Shown here piece by piece: positions 16,726 to 26,600 of a stretch of DNA of 64,000 nt. A program made the translations under genes and the position numbers. Under the pieces are notes generated by a model. The model was not told where the DNA came from. It saw only the letters and a list, made by a program, of their open reading frames with translations, and searched no databases. The stretch comes from Methanocella_A sp049676595. GTDB taxonomy: Archaea > Halobacteriota > Methanocellia > Methanocellales > Methanocellaceae. The DNA lies in contig NZ_CP187259.1 of assembly GCF_049676595.1 (NCBI RefSeq), forward strand, positions 2,294,001-2,358,000. Direction: 5' to 3'. Numbering within the stretch: the stretch's first letter is position 1; every line of letters begins with the position of its first letter.

Positions 16726-17211
16726 ATGAAAGAAGTGCAACCAGGCGAAGCGCTGGATGACCTGATCAAGCCATACACAATCGTTACTTCTTCAGACGGC
16801 AGGCAAAGCGACGCGATGACCACAGTATGGGCGTCCCAGGTGTCTTTCGACCCGCCCATGGTCATGATAAGCGTGGGCAAGAAGAGGAAGACTCACGAGT
16901 TGATCGAGAACTCGGGAGAGTTTGTGGTGAACACGCTCAAGGAGAGCCAGAAAAAAGTCGCCGACTACTGTGGCCACGCATCGCTGAAGAGCCAGGATAA
17001 GCTCAAGGAGCAGGACATCCAGGTGCAGAAAGCAAGTAAAGTAATGGCACCGCTGCTGAAGGACAGCCCCTCGAGCCTGGAGTGCAAAGTGTTCTCGAGA
17101 CAGGACTGTGGGGACCACACAGTATTTATCGGCGAGGTGGTAGCGGCCCACAAAGAAGAAGGCACACCGGTCGGGTTGTTTAAGAATGACTTAGTCACGC
17201 CGGGAAAATAA
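16726..17211 (+). CDS. Flavin reductase-like FMN-binding protein
   Basis: About 161 residues. The core IVTSSDGRQSDAMTTVWAS and FDPPMVMISVGKKRKTHELI match the flavin-reductase-like split-barrel that binds FMN. The Cys-containing segment SLECKVFSRQDCGDHTVFIG follows the family pattern. ATG 16726 is chosen because GGTGAT precedes it by four to five bases; the frame is open from 16708. Family members reduce flavins or act as FMN proteins in anaerobe redox metabolism; the partner is unknown. It is divergent from the sensor kinase gene. Confidence 0.82.
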   Translation: MKEVQPGEALDDLIKPYTIVTSSDGRQSDAMTTVWASQVSFDPPMVMISVGKKRKTHELIENSGEFVVNTLKESQKKVADYCGHASLKSQDKLKEQDIQVQKASKVMAPLLKDSPSSLECKVFSRQDCGDHTVFIGEVVAAHKEEGTPVGLFKNDLVTPGK

Positions 17212-17266
17212 CAGCCATAGCCGGCCAGCCCGATAGTAGCATGCCACAGGCTGCTATCCCACTTTT

Positions 17267-18481
17267 TTATTCCCGGAACCGGATGGTAAACTTAGTCCCG
17301 ATAGTCCGATCTACTTCCATAGTGCCCTCTACCTGGTTGACCAGAGAAGCGACCAGTTGAAGGCCCAGGGTGGGGGCTGTGCTAACATCAATGCCAGGGG
17401 GTAGACCGACCCCGGTATCTGAGACCTGCAGACAGATCTCGCCGGAGCCCGGGGAAAACATCTTCACCGACAGTATGCCGGTCTGATCGCCCGGAAAGGC
17501 ATACTTAAAACAATTCGTGACCAGCTCGGTCACGATCAGCCCGCAGGAGATGGCTGTGTCCAGCTTAACAGGGATGCGCTCGATCGCCATCTCGAGCATT
17601 ATTTTATCCGATCTTACCATACAAGAGGAGTACAAGTAGGATATCAGGCTGCGGAAATAGTCCTCAATATCCAGCGCTGCCATGTCATTGGACCTATACA
17701 GCTTTTCGTGGACCAGCGCCATAGACCGGATTCTCTGCTGGCTTTCTTTGAAGAGCTTGATCATATCAGGGTCGGTGATAGCGGAATACTGAAGGCTCAA
17801 CAGGCTGGAGATGATCTGCATATTATTCTTGACCCGGTGGTGGACCTCTTTGAGTAGCACCTCCTTTTCCCGCAGCGATGCCAGTATACGGTCCTCGGCG
17901 GCCTTTAGATCGCTGATGTCGACCAGGTTACCAAGCGTGGCAGGCATGCCCCCATACTCAATCTTGATGCTGCTGTAATATACCCAGCATAATTTTCCGG
18001 CCCGGGTAAGCAGCCGGAGCTCGATCGAATCCCCGATCGGGCTCTCTGAAAAGTGGAAGCCCCCTGACTGCACGACCTCTCCACCATTATCCGGAGAGAC
18101 TATATCGCTGAATCGCATAGACAGCCCCTGAGCAATGGTATAGCCCGTTATCCGCTCAAACGCGGGGTTCAGGTAAACGAACCGATCATCCCGGAGGATA
18201 AAAATTACTACAGGGGAGGACTCAGCCAGTGCCCTGAACTTGATCTCCGACTCGCGCAGGGCATTTTCTACGGCTTTCCGCTCCGAGACATAAGTAGAAA
18301 CCAGCCAGTATAACAGTAGAGCAGTCACCGTGACATAGAGGATGCCCTTGATTATGCTGAATAAGGTAAACAGTGGAGGGGTGGCCGATATGATCGAGAT
18401 GACCATGTCCGACATCAAGATCCACAGTGCCCCGACAAGGGCGTAGATAACCACAATCCTGAAGGCAGTCAGCTTGAACAT
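17267..18481 (-). CDS. Sensor histidine kinase: two TM, PAS, HisKA_2, HATPase
   Basis: 404 residues. Two N-terminal membrane helices (about 8-28 and 38-62) are joined by a very short loop, so it has no real extracellular sensor. A PAS domain follows (about 75-190), then HisKA_2 with LKEVHHRVKNNMQIISSLLS (about 213) and an HATPase with TELVTNCFKYAFP and DTGVGLP. GGGGAG five bases before ATG 18481 fixes the start. Signal detection is probably by the PAS domain in the cytoplasm. It converges on the flavin reductase gene, and no receiver-domain gene is adjacent. Confidence 0.88.
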   Translation of the reverse strand: MFKLTAFRIVVIYALVGALWILMSDMVISIISATPPLFTLFSIIKGILYVTVTALLLYWLVSTYVSERKAVENALRESEIKFRALAESSPVVIFILRDDRFVYLNPAFERITGYTIAQGLSMRFSDIVSPDNGGEVVQSGGFHFSESPIGDSIELRLLTRAGKLCWVYYSSIKIEYGGMPATLGNLVDISDLKAAEDRILASLREKEVLLKEVHHRVKNNMQIISSLLSLQYSAITDPDMIKLFKESQQRIRSMALVHEKLYRSNDMAALDIEDYFRSLISYLYSSCMVRSDKIMLEMAIERIPVKLDTAISCGLIVTELVTNCFKYAFPGDQTGILSVKMFSPGSGEICLQVSDTGVGLPPGIDVSTAPTLGLQLVASLVNQVEGTMEVDRTIGTKFTIRFRE

Positions 18482-18666
18482 TCCATCTCCCCAGTTTTTG
18501 CCAGGTTGCTTGAACGAGCCATATCACCCGTTAACAGCGGCCTGGTATAATATTTCGATAATTAAAGATATACGATATCATATTATTTATATGTAAGCGA
18601 TTGCTGAATTTTAACAATTAAAAGCTAGAGCAGAGGATAAGCCCGCTATCACTGGCACTCGCAGGC

Positions 18667-19278
18667 TCATTGGAACGTCGTGCCGTCGATGGTAAGCCTT
18701 TCAATATACATGATCTCACAACCGCCTATGCCTGTATCATCCCGCAAGAGGCTGGTATTTATCCAGTATCGCATCATTCCGGACTTCCAGCCTATATCTA
18801 CAAGGTAGCCTGCCATAGATACCTGACTGTCGATACGAATTTGTCGCATCCCTTCAGCGATCTGCTCGTTTGCGGGCACCGCATGGGCGTTCGTGGAGTG
18901 AGTCCTTACATAATACTCGTCGGCTGGACAGCCAGTATATGAAAACTGGTACTGCCGGTCAGACTGCGAATAGTTGATACAATGTATAAGGGCAGGCTCT
19001 GTCAACTTCCCCCACGTAAGCACTAGATCGTAAGGCATGATCCACCCGAACTGCCCGTCAGAATAGGGTTTGACACCCTTGACGACAGCGTCTATGCTGA
19101 ACGTGGCACGAGGAGTAAGCTCGAAGGTTACATCGCTTATTATCCTGGTGATAACAGGTCCCTCGTAAGGCTGCTGAATAAAGACGGGGCCCCCTGTCGC
19201 CGCATAAGCCCCGGCAGCGGACACGATAGTCAGCAGGATAACCATAGTAACGATCTGTGCGCCAGACTGGTTAGACAT
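18667..19278 (-). CDS. Exported protein of unknown function
   Basis: 203 residues. A short polar start (MSNQSGAQ) is followed by a hydrophobic helix (about 9-27) ending in AYAATGGP, which reads as a signal peptide; a pilin-like N-terminus is possible but the prepilin peptidase motif is not clear. The mature part is rich in beta-forming residues, with several Cys (HCINYS, TGCPADEYY, GGCEIMYIE), and is probably disulfide-bonded. No relative is recognised. It is transcribed in the same direction as the sensor kinase downstream, 185 bases away. Confidence 0.65.
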   Translation of the reverse strand: MSNQSGAQIVTMVILLTIVSAAGAYAATGGPVFIQQPYEGPVITRIISDVTFELTPRATFSIDAVVKGVKPYSDGQFGWIMPYDLVLTWGKLTEPALIHCINYSQSDRQYQFSYTGCPADEYYVRTHSTNAHAVPANEQIAEGMRQIRIDSQVSMAGYLVDIGWKSGMMRYWINTSLLRDDTGIGGCEIMYIERLTIDGTTFQ

Positions 19279-19310
19279 CAGCTTATACCTGCCCCCGGTC
19301 TTCTCGGGCT

Positions 19311-19871
19311 TTACGACTCCAGCGTAACTTTGACCGGCGTCGGGTTTGTCACGATATCGAAGACCGGCGACCGCTTCTGCGCCAGCTCGACCAGCTCCTG
19401 CAGCTTTTCCCTGGGCGCATCCGACTTGATCCTGAACGTCACCCGGATATTATCGTAGCCCCTGCGGACTTCTTCAGTCATCCCCAGGAAACCCCGGACG
19501 TCCAGGTCTCCCTCCAGCTTCGACTCTACGGCGTCGAGCTTGACCCCCCTGGCCGCTGCGTGCGCAACGAGACTTGTAGTCAGGCATCCCGATAGTGCTA
19601 CGAGGACATACTCTACAGGGTTAGCCCCCGCATCTTTCCCGAGCAGTACGTCCGGCTCGTCCTCGTCGAAAACATACGGTTCTGCGTGGGCGAAGTCTTG
19701 CCCGGCGCCAAAGAAGTCCTTCACGCTTGCCTGGTTGTGAGTGCCGTTCACCCACCTGTTCGTCGCCCTGAACCGGAACTTTGCTATGCCCGGATCTTTT
19801 TTGATAGTGTCTACCGTGCTAAACAAACGGGTGACGTTGATGCCGTTAACTGTTTTCTCCTGGTCCGCCAT
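19311..19871 (-). CDS. OsmC/Ohr family protein
   Basis: About 186 residues from ATG 19871 (a GTG five codons upstream is also open). The diagnostic block is VEYVLVALSGCLTTSLVAHA (about 90-110), whose Cys is the first OsmC peroxidatic residue. The usual second Cys is not present in the expected C-terminal position (VELAQKRSPVFDIVTNPTPV), so classical organic-hydroperoxide reductase activity is doubtful. KFRFRATNRWVNGTHNQASV matches the N-terminal strands. It may be a YhfA/OsmC-like thiol protein with a different role. Confidence 0.82.
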   Translation of the reverse strand: MADQEKTVNGINVTRLFSTVDTIKKDPGIAKFRFRATNRWVNGTHNQASVKDFFGAGQDFAHAEPYVFDEDEPDVLLGKDAGANPVEYVLVALSGCLTTSLVAHAAARGVKLDAVESKLEGDLDVRGFLGMTEEVRRGYDNIRVTFRIKSDAPREKLQELVELAQKRSPVFDIVTNPTPVKVTLES

Positions 19872-20100
19872 TTTCAAGATCAACACCGGGGAAATCTCGA
19901 CCTGCGGCTTGTTAATGATTTGGGGTAAAACAACTGATCTGAAGTAAGGCCGTGACTCTGGCCAGGCCGGGACTAAAGGAGAGATATCTGTCTAAAAAGG
20001 GCTCAAGAATTTGTATGCCTACCGAAGAGACAGGCAATAGTAGCCGGGTATAAACTTAAATATGAATTAGATCAATAATCCGACCCATTAAGGCTTCGAA

Positions 20101-21306
20101 ATGGAAAGTAACAGCTACAGGCAGAGGTATCTCGGAAGAAAAGGCTTAATCGTTTTACTGGCGCTGCTCAGCGCCTTCGTGCCTCTCTCCATGGATATGT
20201 ACCTCCCGGCGCTGCCGGGCATGGCCACCGTCTTCGACGTCCCGGTGAACCTCGTCAACCTAACGCTGATCTTATTCTTCGTCTTCTTCGCCGCCGGCAT
20301 CCTGATCTGGGGGCCGCTCAGCGACAAGTACGGGCGGAAGCCGATCCTGCTCGCAGGACTGATGATATACCTGGCAGCGAGTATTATGTGCGCCCTGTCC
20401 ACGGATATATACCAGCTGATCACATTCCGCATCCTCCAGGCCGTCGGCGGCAGCGCATCCAGCGTGGTGGCAACCGCAATCGTGAAGGACGTTTACCACA
20501 GCAGAGACCGGGAAAAAGTCCTGGCCATCGTCCAGTCTATGGTGATGATAGCTCCTGCGGTAGCGCCGGTGATCGGAGCTTTCATCCTGTCGTTCACCAC
20601 CTGGAGAGGCGTATTCTGGATGCTTGCCAGCATTGGATTCGTCGCCTTCGCAGGCAGCATCGCCTACACAGAAACAATCCCGAGGCGCAGCGACGTATCT
20701 GTACCAGGCTCCCTTGGCCGCCTCGGGGTCGTGCTTAAAAACCCGGGCTTCACCTCGCTGCTGGCCTTATTTTCCCTGACAAGTATCTCCACTATGGCTT
20801 TCGTAGCCTCGTCATCCTACGTCTACCAGATAGAGTTCGGCACCACCGAGCAGGTATACAGCTATTACTTCGCGCTGAACGGCATAGGCCTGATCATGGG
20901 GCCCATGATCTACGTCCGGCTATCGGCCCGGTTTGATCGAAACGCCATCATAAAAGCCTGTTTTGCCCTGATAGCCATAAGCGGAGTACTGGTATTTTTC
21001 CTCGGCCCGATAAGCCCGATAGTCTTCGCTCTCTGCGTCCTGCCTGCAACTGTTGCGGGCGTCTGCTCCCGGCCCCCCGGCACCAGCCTGATGCTGGAGC
21101 AGCAGACGGAGGACACTGGCTCTGCTTCTTCTCTTATGGGCTGTGCCCAGACCGTCATGGGCGCCACAGGAATGCTACTGATCTCTCACGACTGGGGCAC
21201 TGGCATCGTGCACGCGCTGGGGATCATCATAGTGATGACAGGAATAGTGACCAGCGCAGGGTGGCTGTACCTGTCGGGCCGGAAGTTTATCAAAATGACC
21301 GAATGA
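20101..21306 (+). CDS. MFS drug-efflux transporter, Bcr/CflA-like
   Basis: 401 residues with 12 predicted membrane helices. SMDMYLPALPGMA near residues 24-36 is the signature of the Bcr/CflA drug:proton antiporters. The MFS motif between helices 2 and 3 reads GPLSDKYGRKPILLAGL. Helix 5 carries a PVIGAF motif (motif C-like), expected for antiporters. It probably exports small toxic molecules, with specificity unknown. The gene is preceded by a 200-base non-coding region and stands alone. Confidence 0.85.
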   Translation: MESNSYRQRYLGRKGLIVLLALLSAFVPLSMDMYLPALPGMATVFDVPVNLVNLTLILFFVFFAAGILIWGPLSDKYGRKPILLAGLMIYLAASIMCALSTDIYQLITFRILQAVGGSASSVVATAIVKDVYHSRDREKVLAIVQSMVMIAPAVAPVIGAFILSFTTWRGVFWMLASIGFVAFAGSIAYTETIPRRSDVSVPGSLGRLGVVLKNPGFTSLLALFSLTSISTMAFVASSSYVYQIEFGTTEQVYSYYFALNGIGLIMGPMIYVRLSARFDRNAIIKACFALIAISGVLVFFLGPISPIVFALCVLPATVAGVCSRPPGTSLMLEQQTEDTGSASSLMGCAQTVMGATGMLLISHDWGTGIVHALGIIIVMTGIVTSAGWLYLSGRKFIKMTE

Positions 21307-21312
21307 CTGAAG

Positions 21313-21822
21313 TTATTTAAAGAGCATGTCGACGTAAGCTCCCTCGATCAGCTGGCCGGGAGCAATCCCCAGCTTCTTCATCAGATCTCTGGCCTCGGCT
21401 TCGCCGTTCTCAAGCGGCTCATCGTCGGACAGGACGACCTCCAGCTCCATGAAATGCCCAAGGCCTTCTACTCGATCGAGGTGGATGCGGGTCCTGCCGG
21501 CGAGGTATAAGGTACGGTGCTTACGGACCCGGCCGGCCTGGCCGTACGCCTGCGATAATAAATCTCGAAGAGTGTCCGGCGTCGAAGTCGGAGCTATGAT
21601 GTAGGAGCACTCCTTCGGCCCTTCCTGATCCGGGCGGACGTAGAAGATGAGCTGACCTTCGGCCGGAGAGAAAGCGCGGAGCTTCAGCCTGCCGTTCGGG
21701 CAGTTGAAGAAGGTGTCGTCCTGGAAAATTTCGATGGGTCTGCCATCTGCGATCATCGCTGCTTTTTGAGTTAAAGCCTCAAAGTCCCCTACACGAGCTT
21801 TTATTTCTACATTCCTGGCCAC
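21313..21822 (-). CDS. CYTH-domain protein (class IV adenylate cyclase/ThTPase-like)
   Basis: 169 residues. The N-terminus (ARNVEIKARV) carries the E-x-E-x-K-type motif, here with Val-Glu-Ile-Lys. Later conserved Arg/Lys/Glu positions of the tunnel fold are visible (GRLKLRAF, RTRIHLDRVEGLGHFMELEV). CYTH proteins bind triphosphates in a beta-tunnel; members are adenylate cyclases, thiamine triphosphatases or inorganic triphosphatases. The archaeal role is not established from sequence. The start is GTG. It converges on the MFS gene, with six bases between stops. Confidence 0.82.
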   Translation of the reverse strand: MARNVEIKARVGDFEALTQKAAMIADGRPIEIFQDDTFFNCPNGRLKLRAFSPAEGQLIFYVRPDQEGPKECSYIIAPTSTPDTLRDLLSQAYGQAGRVRKHRTLYLAGRTRIHLDRVEGLGHFMELEVVLSDDEPLENGEAEARDLMKKLGIAPGQLIEGAYVDMLFK

Positions 21823-21849
21823 TCCGACTCACAACCCCATACAATAGCA

Positions 21850-21966
21850 TTATTCGATAAGAACCAGCCCGAACCGGTTCATCCGGTCATTGTAGTCTTT
21901 CACTACTTCAATAGTATATCCATTGTTCCTCGCTGTGCTGAACACATCGATGCCGCAGCTTTCCAT
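21850..21966 (-). pseudogene. Probable C-terminal remnant of a DUF2284-type metal-binding protein
   Basis: A 38-codon frame reads MESCGIDVFSTARNNGY and ends with NRFGLVLIE before TAA. This looks like the last residues of DUF2284 predicted metal-binding proteins. The frame continues upstream of the ATG for about 19 codons to a stop, with no homologous N-terminal part or Cys motifs. It is therefore most likely a truncated leftover of a deleted gene rather than a working small gene. The family assignment is from memory of the family's C-terminus and needs a profile search. Confidence 0.4.
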
Positions 21967-22029
21967 GTTTCCAGAATAACTACGATTCAAAACAGTCCTG
22001 ATGCTCGATCGCTTCTCCTCATATTTCTA

Positions 22030-22248
22030 CTATCTTTTCGCCGCCCTGGCCCGTTCTGCGCTAACCTGCCGGGCACGTTCGACCTGGTGCCTGCGCTCCG
22101 TGGGGGTGAGGTTGTCAGCATCGGCGAGAGCATCGAGCCGCAGGAGATAGCTGAACAGCTCGTCGTCCGTGAGGCCGTGCAGGGACTTGATTCGCTCCAT
22201 TTCGATGATGTCTTCGTCGCGTATGGTTAGCTTAAGATTCTTTTCCAT
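22030..22248 (-). CDS. Small helical protein, unknown
   Basis: About 72 residues from ATG 22248; an upstream in-frame start at 22293 is less likely. The sequence is helical and charged (LTIRDEDIIEMERIKSLHGL, then LTPTERRHQVERAR) with a basic C-terminus. It could be a small regulator of DNA-binding or antitoxin type, but no motif confirms this. It lies 74 bases downstream of the DUF523-DUF1722 gene on the same strand. Confidence 0.5.
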   Translation of the reverse strand: MEKNLKLTIRDEDIIEMERIKSLHGLTDDELFSYLLRLDALADADNLTPTERRHQVERARQVSAERARAAKR

Positions 22249-22322
22249 CGTTATCAATAAGCATTTCTTCAGCACGATATTAAAGGTGGGCAAGAATTTC
22301 CACGAAGCCTGTTCCCGGTTAT

Positions 22323-23291
22323 TCAGGGGATGCTCATCGCTTTCTGGTAATCCCTGTCCCGGTCATCATCGGCGTCCGGGACAAGCTCAGGCGGATAAGG
22401 TGCGAACAGCGTCTGATCAACGATCTGCCAGTCAGACATCCTGACGGCGAACAGCTCGAGCGTTTCCAGCAGCACATCCCGGCTGACCTTGTTTTTCTGG
22501 AACTTAGTGATCAGTTCATAGAACCATCCTGTTTCTCTGGAAGATAACTGGTTCTCGTATCTCTTGTAGATGAGCTCTGCCATACTGGCGATACCGCTGG
22601 CCTTCCGGGGATTAGCCAGCAGACGCCTCAGTTCGTCGAAGTATGCCAGCGGATTACCCATCGCCAGTGCCCTGCCGAGCTTTGCCTCTCCATCCATATT
22701 GTAGCTGGCGAACAGGTACTTGTTACACTCGTGGAAATCCTTCAGCGCGCCCGGGTCTCCAGTTTCTGCCGCCTCTCTGAAGCCGGCGAAAATAAAGATC
22801 TTCGTGAGGAATTCGTCCCGGATTTTCCGGTTCAGTATCCGCTTGTCGTCTTCGATTGGATAGCCCCAGTAATGGCGTAGTATCTTTTGGGCAAAGATGC
22901 CGCTGGTACGGCCAACTACTCCTGCGCCCACGGGATGATCGTACACCTTGATGTTATAAAAGCCGATAGTCGGGGAGCCGGACTTGAAAAGAAAGCCGTC
23001 CAGAGGCGGCAGCGAAGCTATGAACCGGTCTGCGAACGCGTCCACCTGGTCGGTGACGTCCCGCCCGGTCCGGGGCTGTATCAGGCGCTCTCTGCCCCCT
23101 ACGTTGACGATCCGCAGCGCATCCCGGGGCACGCCCAGGCCGACCTCGCATTCGGGGCAAACCTTGATGAAGTCGACAAAGGGCATCAGCTCTTTCACGA
23201 CCAGACACGGTACTGTTCTCCCGTCGTACCGCACTTTCTCGAATTCGAGACAGGCGCTGACCAGCAGCCTTGGCCTCGGAAATCTCCGCAT
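22323..23291 (-). CDS. DUF523-DUF1722 (YbbK-YbgA) fusion protein
   Basis: 322 residues. The DUF523 part (about 1-150) begins RLLVSACLEFEKVRYDGR, with Cys in SACL, VCPECEVGLGVPR and the FLFKSGSPTIG motif. The DUF1722 part (about 185-305) shows FHECNKYLFASYN and the helical KNPRKASG-like segment. The fusion is widespread in bacteria and methanogens. It has been linked by others to thiouridine or DNA-repair contexts, but no activity is certain. ATG 23291 follows a TATA-like sequence by about 25 bases, so the message may be leaderless. Confidence 0.82.
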   Translation of the reverse strand: MRRFPRPRLLVSACLEFEKVRYDGRTVPCLVVKELMPFVDFIKVCPECEVGLGVPRDALRIVNVGGRERLIQPRTGRDVTDQVDAFADRFIASLPPLDGFLFKSGSPTIGFYNIKVYDHPVGAGVVGRTSGIFAQKILRHYWGYPIEDDKRILNRKIRDEFLTKIFIFAGFREAAETGDPGALKDFHECNKYLFASYNMDGEAKLGRALAMGNPLAYFDELRRLLANPRKASGIASMAELIYKRYENQLSSRETGWFYELITKFQKNKVSRDVLLETLELFAVRMSDWQIVDQTLFAPYPPELVPDADDDRDRDYQKAMSIP

Positions 23292-23646
23292 ACAAAATCA
23301 TCAGTGCTCGTTTCTATATGGTTAAAGCACTGTAAACACGGCTCAGGACGTATTAAATAGTCTTGCGCAGTGTTATTTCTAATATTAAGTACTTACTCTG
23401 CAGTAATCCAAAAATATTTAGTTTATCCAGTATCATTCGTAGCTATACAAGAAATTGATGCGCGGGAAATTTGGGTATTCACGGAGGTTTTGCCGGTTAT
23501 ACTCACCGTTCAAACTATATTGCAACTGGAGTGGGGAGCTCAAAAACGATCAGCAGGCCGCCGGAAATGAAGAGGATAACGCCAGACATGAGACAGAGCA
23601 CTACTGGTGAAGTAATGGCGGGTAAACAAACATAAGCTGGGTGTTT
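23292..23646. other. Intergenic region between divergent DUF523-DUF1722 and sensor kinase genes
   Basis: AT-rich, with several TATA-like stretches. An open frame on the minus strand (23515-23727) has one hydrophobic stretch but overlaps the kinase start and is not supported. No other gene is seen. Confidence 0.5.
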
Positions 23647-26600
23647 ATGAAACTTTTTGTGAAGACGCTGATGATCATATGCGTAACGATCATAGCCTTG
23701 ACAGCTGTCACATATTTCTTCTCTCAAAATTTATTGGTACAGAGCAGTATTGTATCTGATGATGCCAGCGCCAAAGCCAGCATGTCGCTGGCAAGAAGCA
23801 TGATTAACGAAAGCACCGAGGAACTCGGTTTTTTGGTAAAAAGCTACTCGATCTGGGATGATACCTACGAGTTTATGGGAGATAGTGAAGAAACTGCCCG
23901 GATAGACTATATAAACGTTAACATGAACTTGACCGCCCTGCAGACCGAGGATACAGACCTCAGAGTATTGATCGATGACAGGGGCAAGATAAAATATGGC
24001 ACTATATATTATAACGAAAGTGGGACTACCGGCAATGTGCCTGCGGACATCGATGCTTATCTGCGACCTGACAGCGAGCTGATCTTCCCCGCTGATGCCG
24101 ATAGTTCAGATATTGTCAGCGGAACTATTGTACTCGATAATCAATCGTACCTGATTTCAGCGGCGCCCATTTTTCCCACCAACGCGAGCGGTCCTGCACG
24201 CGGGACACTGCTGTTCGGGAAACGAGTGGATCAGGACATGATCGATCAGCTGAAGATTAGCACAAATATTGATCTCGCCATCGCCAGCTTCGGAAAGGAC
24301 CTCCCCCCGGAAGATTTTCTTGATGCTGGAAAAGTAATAAACTCGACAGCCGGTACGGCGATCTTAGAGCGTAATGACAGCTGGCTGGGAGCATATAGCC
24401 TGATTGAGGACATCAACGGTGCCCCGGCGTTCATGATCCGGACACAGGTCCACCGTACCATGTACCACCAGGCCCGGGAGGCCAGCATCGGCTTAGTTAT
24501 TTTACAGGCAGGCGCTTCCCTGTTCATTTGCACCGCCATACTCATCCTCCTCGATCGTACGGTGCTCCGCCGGCTGAACAAAATGGGCCGGGAACTGCTC
24601 CAGATCGGCAAGAAGGGTGAAATTAATACCAGCATACCCCTTGAGGGAAACGACGAGCTCCAGGCCCTCGCAGCGAATATCAACGATATGCTCGGGTCGC
24701 TCCGAGATTCCCAGCAGCAGTTGCTAAAGAGCGAAAGCAAATACCGATCGCTCTTTGATAACATGCCGGGAGGCTGTGCCTATATCAAGATATTGCGCAG
24801 TGCCGACAGCGAGCCGATCGATTTTGTCATTCGGGATTTGAATGACCGGGTAGAAGAGATCCTGGGCAAGCCTAAGATCGAGTTGATCGGCAAAAAGTTC
24901 AGAGAGGTTACCAGAATCCGGGTAGACGGGATGTTCAAGGAACTCGGAGACCACACCCGGGATCTGACAAACAGCACAGGCTTTACCTGGGACGTATATG
25001 ACGAAATGCATGATAAGTGGCTCAACATCAAGCTCTTCCCGGCAGACGCAGACAACTACGTGCTGATTTTCGACGATATCACCGAGCGGAAGCGCAGGGA
25101 GTACGCCCAGAGAGAGAACGAAAAGCGCATCGCCTCGCTCGCTGACGAAATGGGATATATTGTCTGGCGGCTCGACGACAAAGGAACTATTCAGTCCGTA
25201 GACCACGCCGGCTCGAAAAGCATTGGATATGAGCCTGACAGCCTGACTGGCCAGTTTATCTTCGATTACATGCACCCGGACGATCGGCTGGCGACGATGA
25301 TCGCCTGCGGTAGAGTGATCAGCAGCGGCAAGGAGAGCGAACGAGAGTTCAGGCTGCGGTGCCTGAATGGGGAGTACCGCTGGATGCAGGCAGTCATCAG
25401 CCCGGCCTGGGACGCTAAGGGTAATGCCACGGGGACCACGATCCAGGGGAGGGATATCACCGAAAAGAAAAGATCTCAGGAATTGCTCCGGGAGAGCGAA
25501 GAAAAATTCCGCAACGTAGTCGAGCAATCCCTGGAGGGCTTCATGCTGATCGATGAGACCGGCACGATTATCGAGTATAACCGGGCGCTTGAAAAGATTT
25601 ACGGGTATCCCCCCGAAGAGGTCGTCGGTAAAAAGCTGTGGGAAAACGTGTACCAGATGCTGCCAGAGGAGGCCGCCAAAAACGTCACCCTGGACATTAT
25701 GCGAAAAGGCATTGAAAAGATGTTGAAGACTGGTAAGATACCCGCCAGTAAGAAAGGACACCGCGAGATCAGGATCAGGTGTAAAGACGGTACCTGCCGG
25801 TACATCCACAGCATCGATTTTCCGATCAGCACTACCAGGGGTTTCATGATCGGCAACATGATCAGGGACGTAACAGAATGGAAGCTGGCCGAGGATGCTC
25901 TCCGGGCAAACGAAGCCGATCTGGCGCTGGCGCAGAGCATTGCTCACCTGGGTAGCTGCCACATAGACACCGAGTCTAATCGCATCAATATTTCGGAAGA
26001 GTTCTCCAGGATCTTCGGTCTCGACCCGAAGAAGGGCGAGGGATCTTATGATAAGTTCATCGAAATCGTCCACCCGGAGGATCGGGCAGCGATCGAACAG
26101 CTCGACGGTATGCTGTTCCAGCAGGGAGGGACGGCAAGTACGGAGTTCAAAATCGTACGGCCGGACGGGACCTTACGCACGATCTACTGCGTGAGCAGGG
26201 TAACGAAAAACGAAAAAGGACAGCCTACCCAGTTCTTCCGGATAGTCCAGGACATCACTGAGCGTAAGAACGCCGAAGCAAGGGTCCTCGCATCGCTGAA
26301 GGAAAAGGAGATCCTCCTGAAGGAGATCCACCACCGGGTGAAGAATAACCTGCAGATCATTTCCAGCCTGCTCAGCCTCCAGTCGAGCTACCTAAAGGAT
26401 AATGAAATGGTTCACGTATTCAACGAGAGCCGGGACAGAGTCCGCTCGATGGCGTTCATCCACGAAATGCTGTACAAGTCCCAGGACTTTAACAGGATCG
26501 AATTCTTAAAATACGCCGCAACCCTTACTGGTAGCCTGTTTGCATCTTATAACCAGCACCAGGGCAGAGTAACATACCGGATCGAGGGCGAGAATGCCGA

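Noticed and set aside
16485..16880. Upstream extension of the 7-TM sensor kinase by 132 residues
   Set aside because: The extension overlaps the divergent flavin reductase gene and its promoter and has no domain features.
23515..23727. 70-codon minus-strand frame with one hydrophobic stretch
   Set aside because: Overlaps the start of the sensor kinase, has no binding site, and the hydrophobic part alone is not convincing.
24724..26073. 449-codon minus-strand open frame
   Set aside because: Antisense to the PAS modules of the large sensor kinase; composition is that of a shadow frame.
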